From Megamerina dolium (lineage: Eukaryota > Arthropoda > Insecta > Diptera > Megamerinidae): a stretch of 64,000 bases of DNA. The stretch lies in the NCBI GenBank assembly GCA_963854835.1, contig OY978525.1:74569628-74633627 (forward strand). Reading direction: 5' to 3'. How positions within the stretch are numbered: the first letter of the stretch is position 1; each line of letters begins with the position of its first letter. Positions 33,401 to 44,425 of the stretch are shown in pieces. The notes under the pieces were generated by a model that saw nothing but the letters and a program-made list of their open reading frames with translations, was not told the DNA's origin and ran no database searches. A program made the translations under genes and the position numbers.

Positions 33401-35530
33401 ATCGAGATGTTCGGCAATAACTCGATGATATTCGATCTTAAGTTGGGGGTTCTTAAGTAACTGTACTTCGTTACCAAAGAACTGAGCTCGCGCCGAATTG
33501 CGCGAGTCTCCTAATGACAACTCTTCTGGAAATTCCCTTTTAAAGGGCAAGGACACAAGAAAACGGCCATCTTCATTACGAAACTCATTATAAAATGACA
33601 AAACTGGTCCATGCTTTTGGGGGTTTGCATAACGACCAGTGATAATCCAGCCGAAAACTGTACTTTGGGCAATCAGGGTACCAAGAATGCCCTTGCGAAT
33701 ACCTTCTTGTAGTATGGATGGGTAGATATCTCCACCTAAGACCGGATCTACTGGGGAACTTCTATGCAGATTTTCATCTGCTAACCGTAAGCCTGCTACT
33801 TCATTATGTAAGTTAGCAGATATGGTACAAGAAGGCAATTTTCCTGTGAGTTTGGATAACATAAACGCGTCCTCTTTAGTCATTACGTTGGGCTCAACTG
33901 GGAAACCGATCTCCAACGAACTCATTTTTGACTAATGCGCTATAACGACCTCGTTTAGGATCGTACCCGTCGTCCGTACATAGCAAATAGGGAGGCGCAA
34001 CTTATTTCGCAGCCGCTCAGACGGCTGCGAAATAATACGTAGCTTCCGAACCGGAATCGATAAGCGCTCGAGCTGGAAAGGAGATGTTGTGGTGCCGAAT
34101 GTGTACCAGTGCTGTTCCCAGTAGCACTGCATGGTTTTGTGTCGGGTGGCTTTTAGAATCCAAAGCCATTTCGTGTTTTTCTTCTGTAGCAGGTTGTAAT
34201 TGGGATGCAAACGAATTATGAGCTTGTTCCGCTGACTTTGTAGTGGGAGTATCGACAGGAGTTGCGTCGCGATAGGAGTCAAGGGGTTCGGCTGACCTAT
34301 GAAGCAATGAATGATGCGTCTTTTACATGATGAGCAAGTAAATGGGCTTTTGCACTTACTATAATCGTGGGAATTGGCAAAACAATTGGTACATAGCTTG
34401 TGCCTTTTGACGACATTATAACGTTCTTCTATTGACAACTTTAAGAAATCGGGACATGAGAAGAGAATGTGAATTTCTGCATAGTGGGCAATTGTGAGTC
34501 ACAACGTTGTTGTGATAAATGCTGACCTTCTTGGAAGCCGTTGGAGGACTGTACGATCGACTGGGGGGGGTCGAACCGACCGGGTTGTCGATTCGCTGGC
34601 TAGCTGAATGGCCGATTCTTTGGATAGCTGAGTTGCCGAGAAACGCCTCTGATATCGGAGACCGATTCCAAGGTCTGATACCGCTCTGTTAAAAAGGCGT
34701 CGAAGTCACTCCACTTCGGGATTTCTCGTTTATTTTTCAGAGACTGCTCCCAAAGACACAGATTTGTGTCTTGAATCTTCGTGGAACACCTTTTTCGTGT
34801 CAACCTTCAACAGCATCAGATGTGTGATGCTGTCGTTTATCGTACGTTGCAGTCGTTTCAGGTTTGGGCCGGTTTCTTGAGTTACCGCCTGGAGATTGAA
34901 AAGGGATTTCAACTGTAAGTTGACGAGAATCCCCTTATTTTCATATCTCTTCTAGAGATTGTGACAAGCTAGTGCGAAGCCATCATTAGCCAAGGGAGTA
35001 GACTGAATGATATTATGTGCTTTGCCTCGGGATTTCTGAAGCAAGTGGTATAATTTTTCCACTGGCGACAGACGAGCGTTATTGCGGTATAAGGCCGTAA
35101 ACTAGTCGCGCAAACTTGGCCATGACACATAATCGCCAGAAAAACAGGCTGTATCGCATGGAGGCAATTGAATGGAGGGAAGGGCATGCTCAATATTATG
35201 AATCGAGGAATTATGAGTAGTTGGAGTATGAGCAGCGATCGGAGAAGGCACTATAACGGTCAGGTCATGGAGAATGGAGTTAATGCTAGAGAAGCACCGT
35301 GTATAAACCACCTAGCACTCTCGGTATGGTTCCTTTACCTCTTCTTCCGCAGAAATTATAGATTCCCACGATTTTATGGAATTATTCCACAGTGTCTCAG
35401 TGGATATCAACACTGATTGTTTGGAAATATCGGTCAAATGTGTGGATTTCCTCCACAACAGCTTTGAACTGCTTGACGTTAAACATATTTTAATTACTCG
35501 GGATGAATTCCGGTTAAAATCAGTGCGCAC
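30478..35530 (-). pseudogene. BEL-3 gag-pol, frameshifted
   Basis: On minus, in order: gag (35530-34600; HDLTVIVPSPIAAH, IQLPPCDTACFSGDYVSWPS, LFNLQAVTQETGPNLKRL, LCLWEQSLKNKREIPKW), knuckles (CTNCFANSHDYSKC, near 34390), protease (ALIDSGSEATY, near 34050), the AQST-FGWIITGRY linker (33670), RT (VVFNASS near 33280; MYVDDVL near 32910), RNase H (FCDASEKAYA near 32400; FAWTDSTIVLSWLN near 32170) and integrase with all three acidic blocks (SVDFAGPF, FSDNGTSFVG, AGAPHMGGLWEAGVKSFK). The C-terminal part is RIGDLVVIRKERLPPNEW. Stops and frameshifts separate most domains. It is the most complete BEL pol in the window apart from BEL-1, and unlike BEL-1 it keeps the whole integrase core. Confidence 0.88.
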
Positions 35531-35560
35531 GCTTTATTAAAATTCAAAATCGTAATTAAA

Positions 35561-35944
35561 CTTGAATATCAAGCGATAATATGTATTGTGTAAAAATTAT
35601 TTTCCTTTTATTTTTTCAAAATTCGATTTGAGAAAAATTTAAGGGATCAGCAGGCCTTTTTTCTTTAACGAGATTGTTTTATCTAATATATTGGAATTTG
35701 TGTATATTGTTCAATATAATATAGAGTATATAGCGATAACGTAAATGCGCTCTGTGCAGAAACATATGTGAAATGTACCGATGTATAAGTGTGACATCTC
35801 TATACGAATATCCTCAATGTATATTATGACGTGAGCATCCACTCGATGGGATAAAGATATATAAGTTAGACACTGTAGCATATGGTATAAAATCTGCCGC
35901 GTTTTAGGCAATACGCGCTATCAACTTTCGTAATATGAAGGAGA
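35561..35944. other. About 380 bp without a recognised gene
   Basis: AT-rich spacer between the start of BEL-3 and the RT fragment of BEL-5. No reading frame or repeat was recognised. Confidence 0.4.
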
Positions 35945-37211
35945 GTCATTTCCAATACGCGCAAAAATCGTGGGAAGAGATTTTTATTTTGACGATCTCA
36001 TTTCAGGCGGAGATATCGTAGAAGAAGTGGTTGAGATCGACGTGAGGTTTACTTCAGCATGAAGTATTCAACTTGGTGTTCAACTTGACAAATGGTGCTC
36101 AAACGAGGCTGGTACGTTTCACGGTATTGTTGACTCAGAACTTGAGACTATGCTCAAATTCCGTGACGGAACTTATGTAACGAAGATTCATGGCCTTGTC
36201 TGGGATCCTAAGACCAATAATTTTAAATTCTCTTCGCCTATTGTACATGAGGCACGCGCAACAAAGCTCAGAATGCTTTCATATATTGCTAAATTTTATG
36301 ATTCGCTTTGACTTGTTTAAACTGTGATTACGAAGGCAAACATTTTCCTACAAACACTTTGGAAGGAAAAACTGCAGTGGAATGAAAGTTTGCCTCAATT
36401 GTTGCTAACTAGCTCGACTGACATCTGTGCACAGTATGGTCTAGTGAGCAGCTTCAAATTTATTCGCTTTGTATTACCGTCTCGTTCCAGTTGGGAGAAC
36501 ATGCATTCTGCGACGCAAGCTTGGTAGCGTTTGGTGCATACGTCTACATTCGTTCGGAGTTTGTCAAAAGAGCACTTTTCTTAGACTAATTATTTTAACG
36601 CAGGACCTCAGGGTGTACTAGCGTCGATTCGACAGCAATATTGGTCAATTAGATTTAAGTCAATTGCTTTTAAACAATTCTCATAAACCTAAAATCACTA
36701 ATCAATGCATATCAGAAGGCATCGCTTAGAGATTCATTCCGCTTCGTTCGAACTATTGTGTGTCAAATCGGAGCTATAATTAATTCTCGCCCACTTTTCC
36801 CAATTTCAGAGAATCGAGAAGATTTGGACGTGCACACTCCTGTTCATTTCATCATAGGCGAGCCATTTACATGTTTCGGTGAACCAATGGCAGCGTGTTT
36901 GTCATATGCAGCAAGTGTTTTGAAAAAAATGAAGCAATTCATATCTCTCGCTTGTGCAAGAGCAAGTCAAGTGGCGAAAATCAAATAGGAGTATTCAAGC
37001 TGGAAACATGGTCATTTTAAAAGACGAAAATCTACCATCACTGGAATGGCGACTAGGGCGTGAGGAGACTTTAATTCGTAGCTCTGATGGTATGGCTCGT
37101 GTTGTAATTATTCGCACTGCCAATGGACTTGTTAAGTTAGTTGTGGGAAAAATTGCTGTGCTCCCTATTGAGACTGAATCGGTTGAAAGCCAACTTCCAA
37201 CATGGGGAGGA
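35945..37211 (+). pseudogene. BEL-5 pol remnant: RT, bits of RNase H and integrase C-terminus
   Basis: Opens inside RT with DFYFDDLISGGD (the catalytic box, usually YVDD, reads YFDD). It goes on to FRDGTYVTKIHGLVWDPKT, LRMLSYIAKFYD and LQTLWKEKLQWNESLPQ. A short RNase H piece follows (HAFCDASLVAFGAYVYIRS) across a frame change. The integrase core is missing, and the text resumes at GAIINSRPL, LDVHTPVHFIIGEP and IQAGNMVILKDENLPSLEW, the C-terminal part of BEL integrase. A purine tract (TGGGGAGGA) and an LTR start follow. Sequence details differ from BEL-1 and BEL-3, so this is a separate family. Confidence 0.83.
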
Positions 37212-37375
37212 TGTTCGTAGCAGCATTAATTCTACTTCGGGTCTCGCAACGCTTAATCTCGTGATCATATATAAAACTCTTATTTTCTCATTGGAATGTA
37301 CTAAATCTCGAGATCATATATGAAACTGTAACTCTCTTATTCTATCTGCATTGTGAACTGGAAACTCTCTCATTG
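37212..37375 (+). repeat. BEL-5 LTR fragment
   Basis: Starts TGTTCGTAGCAGC directly after the purine tract. It contains two related words TCTCGTGATCATATATAAAACTC and TCTCGAGATCATATATGAAAC about 60 bp apart. It is cut off by the R1-clade element. Confidence 0.6.
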
Positions 37376-37382
37376 CAATTTA

Positions 37383-39169
37383 CTAAAATTTTATGTATTT
37401 CCTTCTCCATCTCATTCTTATGTACATGTGATCATAACCATAAGTGTCGGCCCATAGTTCACATCCATATAATAGGATGGAATGGTTTACCGCCATTAAG
37501 ATTTTATACTTCCTAGGCAAGGGTCCACCGATGTTTGTCATCAGTGTGCTTAGTGATGCTCTAACTTTAACTGCTTTGTTCGTACCATACTGCAATTGTG
37601 CCGTATAAGTGAGCTTCGAGTCAAATCTAACTCCTAGATATTTAACCACCTTCTGTGTAGTTATTTATATGTCGTTTATGTACATATAGACCTCCAAAGG
37701 AATTTGACGCGCCGTAATGAGCAGCAGTTCAGGTTTCTGCGTTGGTTACTGTAGTCCGTGGGAATTTATCCACTCTTGTGTGCGTATCATCACTTGATTG
37801 AGTTTTCGCTGTGCTTCTACTGTATTTCTCGCAGTTATAACGGCTGCTATATCATCTGCAAAGCCCACTAGGAATGTATCGTTTGGCATTTCTATGAGTA
37901 GTATTTCATTGTAATACGAGGTGATACTGTGATACGAGGTTTAAGAAGCTTCTCCAATAATTTCCCTCCTGTATCAAGCATACAGAGTGGGCGATATGCA
38001 CCTGGTGTCATTGGGTCACCTTTGTCTTTGCTTATCAGGATTAGTTGTTGGTTCTTCCACACCTCTGGAAATATCCCTTACTTGAGGCATGCGTTGTACA
38101 TATGTAACAGTACCTACGGCTTGTGGTGTACAAGTTCCTTTAATACTTCTCCTGGGATTTAGTCGGGGTCTGGTGCCTTCTTATTTTTAAGCGTACTTGC
38201 TGCCGTAAGGGATGTTGTGGAAACAAGGTCGATACTATATTCCCATTGTTTCTTTATCCAGATCATTAGTCACAACTTTCCTACCTAGTTTCTTCATAAC
38301 GATTTTGTATCCAAGTCGCCAGGGATCGTTGTTTACTTCTTCGCATAGTTCTGCCCACTTTTCTTTTTTGCTGTGGAAAATAGCAGACTTGAGTTCTGCC
38401 TTTGCATTCTTGTATGATCTATAACAAAGTTTTCTCTACGTCTAGCCCTTGTTAGAATCCGTCTGCACCGCAGGCAGATTCGTCTCAATTTTGCAACTTC
38501 TTCATTACACCAGTATCCGATTTGTGTCGCCTGTATCCCGTTTTCGGCATAGAAGCATCACAAGCCTTTTTAATCGCGCTCATTATTTGAGTAACTATTT
38601 CCCTAGCGGCATGGGTTCGGTCAACCATATTTGCTCTTTTATTGAACTCCGTCCACAATACGTCTCTGTTCAATCTATCAACATTCCATTTGCAAGGTAT
38701 TTTGACACCATGCACGGGTGCATCTTTTTTGCTTTGAAACTGCCACTACCCTACGCCTTCGGGCGTCCATCGTTTGCATACCCCACTCTGGAGCACGGGA
38801 GTTAAAGTCACCCGCTACAACGAAAGCTCCTTCGAGTTCTAGAGCCTTGTCTTCGATGTCATTCAGTTTATCCTAGAAAGTCATTATATCATCGCTCGGA
38901 GTAAGATAACAGCTCTCCAATGTAACACTCTTAATACGTGCATAAACGTAACAAGATCCTCTGCCTCTGTCAGTGACCTGAATGTTGCTGGTTGTAGGTA
39001 TCCAAATGGCTGTTGTTAACGGGTCATCTTCAAGCCATGTTCCGCTTTCAATTTTCCTGTATTGCTCACTGATAATCACCATATCAATTTCATGTTCTGT
39101 GACACTCTGAGGCAAAAGCGCATCAGCTGTTTTACTTCTATGTAGGTTTGCTTGAAGTATCTTCATCAT
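37383..39169 (-). pseudogene. R1-clade ORF2, endonuclease-reverse transcriptase, broken
   Basis: Starts at ATG 39169: MMKILQANLHRSKTADALL, MVIISEQYRKIE and a CYVYAR block belong to the endonuclease. A frame change near 38870 leads to the linker (KIPCKWNVDRLNRDVLW, IKKACDASMPKTG near 38560) and a heavily damaged RT in which VGFADDIAAVI, the catalytic FADD, is still clear near 37870. The C-terminal part reads VKYLGVRFDSKLTYTAQ, LMTNIGGPLPRKYK and LLYGCELWAD, then ends at 37383. Family role: nicking a target and copying its RNA there. Confidence 0.83.
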
Positions 39170-40325
39170 CTCTTCGCTGGTTTCTTATAAGCCGCACATT
39201 TGCTCGTACCTGGTATATGATTCAGCTCCTTAAAATTTTAATGTGCGTAGAGACAGCATTTTGGGGGATTTCATCCAGCTGTTTCACACTACATCTGGTC
39301 CATCCAATCTTTATGCACTGTGCTTTAAGGATGATATTTGTTGCTTCTACTGACAACGTCACAAACGCACGTCATTGTTCCCTACTGTTTGCTTTTGTCA
39401 GCCGGACTCCAACTTCTTCCTCTGGCTTCGCAATAGCTTCTCTGACTGCTGAGGAAACCTCCTCTGAGTCTGTGAACGAATCTAAATCTCGAATCTCAAT
39501 AGTGGCCCCCGTTTTGAGAACTTTCACCGTCGCGGTGTCTTTCAACGAGTTTTTTATTGCTTCGCAGAACTGTTATTTCTTCCCTCCTTTTGCAAGCTCT
39601 AGTAGTATGGATCCATCTCTTGTCTTCTTAACAGAATGTATTGCGACTTCAGCTTCTTCTGGTTTTACCTTCTGACGGAGGTTTCTAAAAACTTCCGCAT
39701 AACTGGTACCTTCTGCAGGCTTCACAAGTACAGCTTCTGGGCGATCCCTCAGTGTCTTGGGTTTGGTTTTCTTTGCCGCAACTTGCTTCTTTTTGTCTCC
39801 CTCTTTTAGTGCTGGAGGACCACTACACACCGTTTTCGGTTCTTTCGATGTCGGCTTCCTTCGGTTTACTGTCAACCAACCTTCTGGCTCTTTGGACATT
39901 GTCTTCTTGTCGGATTCGGGAACAACAAGTCCTTGTTTCGACGCGTTTATTAAGGCATGTTAACGGTGTACTATCGTCGGCTATTTTTGTATTAGTTGAG
40001 CGCGAAGCTTTAACTTCCCGCTCTTTCTCTCTTTTTGCTTCCGTCGCCTTCCAGCTTTTCCTATAACTTTCTATTACGTCAAACAATTCACTTAACGCGG
40101 ATACTCCGTCTTTCACGTCCATGCTAACGTTCCTTTGTCGTTGCATTGCCTGCTTCATCTTTCGGAGAACATTCCTGCATTTCGCAAAGGAATCCTATTC
40201 AAGGACTCTCATCTTGAAAATTAGCTCCAATCTAGGGGATCCGTCATCCGTTCACTTCCGGCACCACTGGCAGTGGTAGGCGTCGAGTAATCAGGATTTT
40301 TGTCCTTCTCACTAGAATCCATCAT
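39170..40325 (-). pseudogene. R1-clade ORF1, gag-like, broken
   Basis: Starts near 40325 with MMDSSEKDKNPDYSTPTT, then changes frame repeatedly. A Lys-rich middle (EGDKKKQVAAKKTKPKT, SYAEVFRNLRQKVKPEE) and a conserved fold-like part (GATIEIRDLDSFTDSEEV, IILKAQCIKIGWTRC) correspond to R1 ORF1. The CCHC knuckles expected near the end are mostly missing; only the closing PGTSKCAAYKKPAKR is visible in another frame. The end overlaps the ORF2 start. Confidence 0.75.
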
Positions 40326-40329
40326 TTTG

Positions 40330-40970
40330 TTCCATTATTTTTTATTTTACCAGCGCATCGTGTCCATGGGGGTGGGCCGTAATAGTCAGGATCGGGTATA
40401 CCCTCGGTGATGAAAAACCCCTACCCTAGTTCTCTGAGGCTTGACCTACGCTTTACTGGTCCCGGAATACACGGGGACTAGTGCTCGCCCCGGGCAAAGC
40501 AAGCTACAACTCCTGCAATCAATGCACACTCCCTCACCAGGGACCGAAGTGGCAGGTTTCTGCTACACGCCACAGCTTACACCACGGCAGAGCAAGCTGA
40601 CAGCACTCCTTCAGCACCGTCAGTGGAAATGGCCAACGGTGAATTCGGGGACTCCCAGCATGCTGTAGCGTGCAACGGTCTGTCCAGTACACCTTCTAAT
40701 TTAAGAGGAGACGTAATGGGATTCCTCCTTTTGTTCTTACGGTGTTGTCCATCGTTATCGCCGAAGCGGGGAGCGCTTATGGCGGCGCTTACCCGCTTGT
40801 CACATCTGCATCTTTGGACTTGTGAGACTTTTAATCTGCGTCGTCGCTGATGACGCTTTTGGTCTGGGACTGCTTATTGTTTATTCGAAGCTAACATGTA
40901 AGTGGACAAGTCCAAAGACAGGCCGTTCACAATCCGCCACCAGTGACCCCGCCCGTAGCCTGAGCTTAGA
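40330..40970 (-). other. 5' untranslated region of the R1-clade element
   Basis: About 640 bp, clearly less AT-rich than its surroundings and without long reading frames on minus. R1/Jockey-type elements keep an internal promoter here; no motif was strong enough to mark. Confidence 0.5.
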
Positions 40971-40981
40971 ACAATAGTAAC

Positions 40982-41064
<83 letters not shown>

Positions 41065-41074
41065 TAATAATAAT
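40971..41074. repeat. (TAA)n microsatellite
   Basis: About 100 bp of TAA units with few interruptions, at the 5' edge of the R1-clade element and just before a LINE-like coding fragment. Confidence 0.95.
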
Positions 41075-41084
41075 ATTACGCACC

Positions 41085-41315
41085 TACCTACAAATCACCA
41101 AATTAGAAACTCACAGAACACTTTTTAGAAAACGTTTGCCTGAAAATTTTAACGAAAAGTATCCACAAATGGATGTTTCAAAACAAAACCTGTCTGATCA
41201 ATTTAGGGCGATACGCAAGCATGAATATATTACGGAAGCAAGAAGAGAGGAGATAAAACAGGAAGTGGCGCGAGAACTCGATCTCAATTCAGAGGCAGCC
41301 GTGAGCTCTTTATAA
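41085..41315 (+). pseudogene. LINE-like coding fragment, possibly R4/Dong type
   Basis: A 76-codon stretch ending at TAA 41313-41315. Motifs are LPENFNEKYPQMDVSKQ, LSDQFRAIRKHEYI and EEIKQEVARELDLN. DQ-RAI and EIK-EVA-EL patterns of this type occur, from memory, in the region before the RT of R4/Dong-like LINEs, which are known to target TAA repeats; that would fit its position beside (TAA)n. The fragment is 5'-truncated and no RT follows. The assignment is tentative and could be wrong; the 245 bp after it (to 41560) hold nothing I recognise. Confidence 0.4.
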
Positions 41316-41560
41316 AGCATCAATATGTATGAAGAAGCGCCACAACCTACAAGATGCTCCTATGCATATTGGTTCAATCAGTGAACCAACATAGCCGATA
41401 GATGCGGAGAGCGCGTATAGTCACTTCCATCAGAACTATGCGAAATATAGAGGAATGTCAGTGATGAGTATGCAAAATCTACCAAAACATCACAACTCAG
41501 CAAAACTTGGGAAACTAGTGTCGCATATCAACCTTGCCGTATTACCAGAATTAATGGATG

Positions 41561-42830
41561 AATGACATTTGCAGGCAGTAATAGTTTGAGTTTGTAAATA
41601 AGGCCATCGTGCCATACTTTATCGAAAGCTTGAGTGATATCAAGAAAGACAGCTGAGCAATACTATTTTTCTTCAAAAGTGTTCCTTATCAGAGTTACAA
41701 TGCGGTGGACTTGTTCTATTGTGCCGTGCTGTTTTCTAAATCCAAACTGATGTTTAGGAATCAGTTGGTTGAGATTAATAAATGGAGTTATATTCATGAC
41801 AAGTAGCTTTTCGAATACTTTAGAAAGTAGAGGCAGGTGGCTGATAGGTCTGTACGATGCAACTTTTGTAGGGTCTTTTCCTGGTTTTGCTATCATAATA
41901 ATTTTTAGAGTTTTCCAGCATTTGGGATAGTGTTTAATACGAAGGATAGCATCAGATGAATTACTGAAGCCGGAGGTAGCTCTTTTATCATTTTACCGGT
42001 AATTTTATCTGGACCAGGTGATTTTTTTGGGTTTAAATCTTTATAAATTGCTTTGAATATGTCCTCTTTTTTTTAATTTTGAGCGGTATTGAGAAAGGTT
42101 GAAAAGTTAATTTTGGTAATTATTACTGTGAAGAGGGTGGATTGGGTGTAAACACACTTTTTAGGTGGTTTGCAAAAGCCAAACCCTTCTCACAGTTGCT
42201 TCTAGCCCAATTACCGTCACTCAAATGGATGGGGGAATCAGTGAGAATTGGCCGATTTGAGTTTTTTGCTGATTTCCACAAAGAGTAGTCTGACGCTTCA
42301 CCCGGTGTTAATTTGGCTATGTGCTCTTCTAACTCTTTGTTGTTTTTATTTTTTAAGGCTTGCTTTAACTTTCGAGTGCAGTACTGTAGCTGTGTTTTCA
42401 GATTCGGTGATCGGAATTCTTGCCATTGCCTTCGGAGTCTTCTTTTCTGTCTTACTAGTAATTCAATGTCAGCTGGCGTGTATGGGCTATAGCTTGATTG
42501 CTTGCATACCCTTGTGCAGGTGGCTGAGTTGAGAGCTAATGAGAGCAGCTGGTTGAATTTTTCGAGTGCTGAGTCTACATCGTGTCCATTTCTTAATACT
42601 TAGAGGAAGATGGGAATTTATATGTTTCTTAAATTTCAACCAGTCTATTTTCTTTCTAACGCAATTGCCTTGGGGGCTTGGTGATTTTATAGATATTACC
42701 GTGGGTGAGTGGTCAGATGATAGATCATAATTACACTCTGTGGAGATATTTTCCATCTGCAAACCTTTGGCGACTCCAAAGTCTATGAGATCAAGTATTT
42801 TCCTCTTGTCCGTGTGTTGATCTCATAGTA
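41561..42830 (-). mobile_element. Jockey-clade LINE, copy 2, inverted and truncated at both ends (Jockey-2)
   Basis: Same family as the copy at 1606-5465, opposite orientation. On minus it begins near the end of the endonuclease (LSSDHSPTVISIKSP, near 42710), runs through the linker and enters the RT (AKPGKDPTKVASYRPIS, FLDITQAFDKVWHDG). It stops at 41561, where the first copy continues with the rest of the RT. The part from about 42160 to 42760 is missing from copy 1. The reading frame is interrupted several times. It has no 3' tail, so the 3' end was removed after insertion. Confidence 0.85.
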
Positions 42831-42984
42831 CGGAATTATGCAATTGAGCCCCACTAATTTTTAAAATATAACAGAAAAAAAAAACAACAAAAATTACTTA
42901 TTTTTTTCACTTTTATTTATTGTGGATGAATATTGATAACACCTCTCGTTCTTTGGGCTTTCGATATCAAAAGCGTTCCCTCGC

Positions 42985-43560
42985 TGTCTACGTCAGATTG
43001 AATTTACACCTAATTGGGTATTTTCCTCCTAAAATGAGGGAATGGGTTGAGTGGTGATCTGGCACCACCGGTGTTGCTAATTCCTACCATTTCGATCATA
43101 TCCCAGTACTGTTTTATTTTACTTTCTCCACTCTCTCTTTCTCTCTCCGTATGTTTCTTTTTCCCGTTTCTTCACTCTCTTGCTCTCAATCCACATATTT
43201 ATTTTTTCCTATTTTCCGCTCTCTCTATCCCACTCTCCATGTGTTTTCTCTTCTTCTTGTTTGTGTTGTTGATTTTTGTTTTGATTATGGTCGTAATAAG
43301 AAAGAATTTAGCCAAGTGCGCGCATATTTTTTTCCAATCCCAAATTCAAGTTAAAAAGTTAAAGTTTATTCGAAATGAATTGTATAATTAGTGATTTAAG
43401 ATAATAAATTAGAAACAACTAAGACAAAACCAGTGAATTTAATTACTTTTCACAAGAAAGTAAAAATAAGTGCAAAAGGTGCCTGAAAGGAGACATTTGC
43501 TGTCACCAAGTGTATCAGCTACGAAATCCACCGACGGGTGTGCCATCAAGCAAGCCTACC
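42985..43560 (+). repeat. BEL-type LTR and leader fragment
   Basis: Starts TGTCTACGTCAGATTG, like the BEL-2 LTR at 20438 (TGTCTACGCCAGAATG). It then has a CT-rich stretch (43125-43250), a GTGCGCGCATATTTTT word shared in outline with the BEL-3 LTR, and an AATAAA at about 43403. No gag follows. It is a solo LTR or an LTR with some leader; the right boundary is approximate. Confidence 0.55.
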
Positions 43561-43634
43561 GGCATTCCTGCTCACTCCACGCTGATCACGCTCCAAGTGG
43601 CACTATCTTATTATTTCGATTCAGATATATCGTT

Positions 43635-43668
43635 ATGTATATTGTATATTGTAATATACAATATACAT
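43635..43668. repeat. Perfect palindrome, 16-bp arms
   Basis: ATGTATATTGTATATT, two-base centre GT, then its exact reverse complement. It directly precedes the decayed SINE copy at 43669. Confidence 0.9.
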
Positions 43669-43850
43669 ATAGGTCGTAGGTCGTGGGCTCAATCCCCGGC
43701 TGAAGCATTAAACAATTTTATATCGAAAATATATTTCTTTGGAACGGTAAATAAACAGGCTAAAATAAATAGGTCCTTTTTAATACACTCCAAAATTTAA
43801 CACGCACAACAGTAATGAAAGAGAGCTCAACCAAAGAGCTTAATTTTTTT
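43669..43850 (+). mobile_element. tRNA-derived SINE, copy 5, decayed and internally deleted
   Basis: Plus orientation. It opens in the T arm (GGTCGTGGGCTCAATCCCCGGCTGA), keeps the ATATCGAAAATATATTTCTTTGGAACGGTA word, lacks about 130 bp of the body, and resumes at GGCTAAAATAAATAGGTCC through AACGCGCACAACAGTAATG-like and AGAGCTCAACCAAAGAGC-like words that match the family's 3' part. Box A is gone. It is the oldest-looking copy of the family here. Confidence 0.75.
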
Positions 43851-44425
43851 AAATTGTATAATGTAACATATATGTATTTACACCAACTTAACATAGACTA
43901 CGTTAACGTATACTTGCGTCACGAAGAATGCTTAATGATACGGAACTTTGAAATTTCATAACGGAATGATGGCTTAAACGTTCGTAAATGCAAATGAAAC
44001 TGAAAACTGACGGTAACTTTTACACGGAGCGGAATTGATCGGTATACAACAATCAGAAAAAAAAGGAATATTTAAAGTAAACAAACAATCTTAGCAACAT
44101 CACGTATCCATCACAGTTTTGCCTAAGTAAATGGGATGATAATCTCATTCCAATCACAATATCGCATGTGTCACGGCTTATCTAATAACCGAACACCAAA
44201 TGTAACATTCTCAATGCAATGTAACAATGTAACAATGTAACATGTATGCATATCTTAATTATGGTTAAATTTGAGGTTGCCGGATTAGCTTGACAGACCA
44301 CACACAACATATGTTATCTATTACTAAAAGGTGATCTATATCTTTTTGCAAACTATTTTTTAATAAAAAACAAATAATTTCTTTACAAATTTCAATATCG
44401 TTTATTTATTCTGAAAGTATTGTAT
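43851..44425. other. About 570 bp without a recognised gene
   Basis: AT-rich spacer with a short GTAACAAT repeat (44217-44240). No element or reading frame was recognised. Confidence 0.45.

Larger units (their letters stand above)
28825..35560 (-). mobile_element. BEL/Pao retrotransposon BEL-3, decayed, with a third ORF
   Basis: On the minus strand: gag (from about 35530), protease, RT, RNase H, integrase (ends 30478), a downstream gag-like zinc-knuckle ORF (30422-29726), a purine-rich tract (AAGAGGGGCGGAA) and an LTR from 29398 downward. All pol domains are recognisable but spread over many frames. The 5' LTR was not identified beyond 35530. It is closest to BEL-2 in this window. Confidence 0.85.
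37380..40970 (-). mobile_element. R1-clade non-LTR retrotransposon, decayed
   Basis: On minus: a GC-richer 5' untranslated region (40970-40330), ORF1 (40325-39170) and ORF2 with endonuclease and RT (39169-37383). ORF2 lacks its C-terminal end and there is no poly(A) tail, so the 3' end is lost. The R1-type signature is ILQANLHRSKTAD at the endonuclease start and LTMTNIGGP-like blocks after the RT. It is not in an rDNA context here. Its 5' end abuts a (TAA)n tract. Confidence 0.83.

Noticed and set aside
40874..41083. Poly-isoleucine reading frame
   Set aside because: Translation of the (TAA)n tract.
43047..43391. 114-codon Ser/Phe/Leu-rich ORF
   Set aside because: It comes from the CT-rich part of a BEL-type LTR; no domain or start context supports it.
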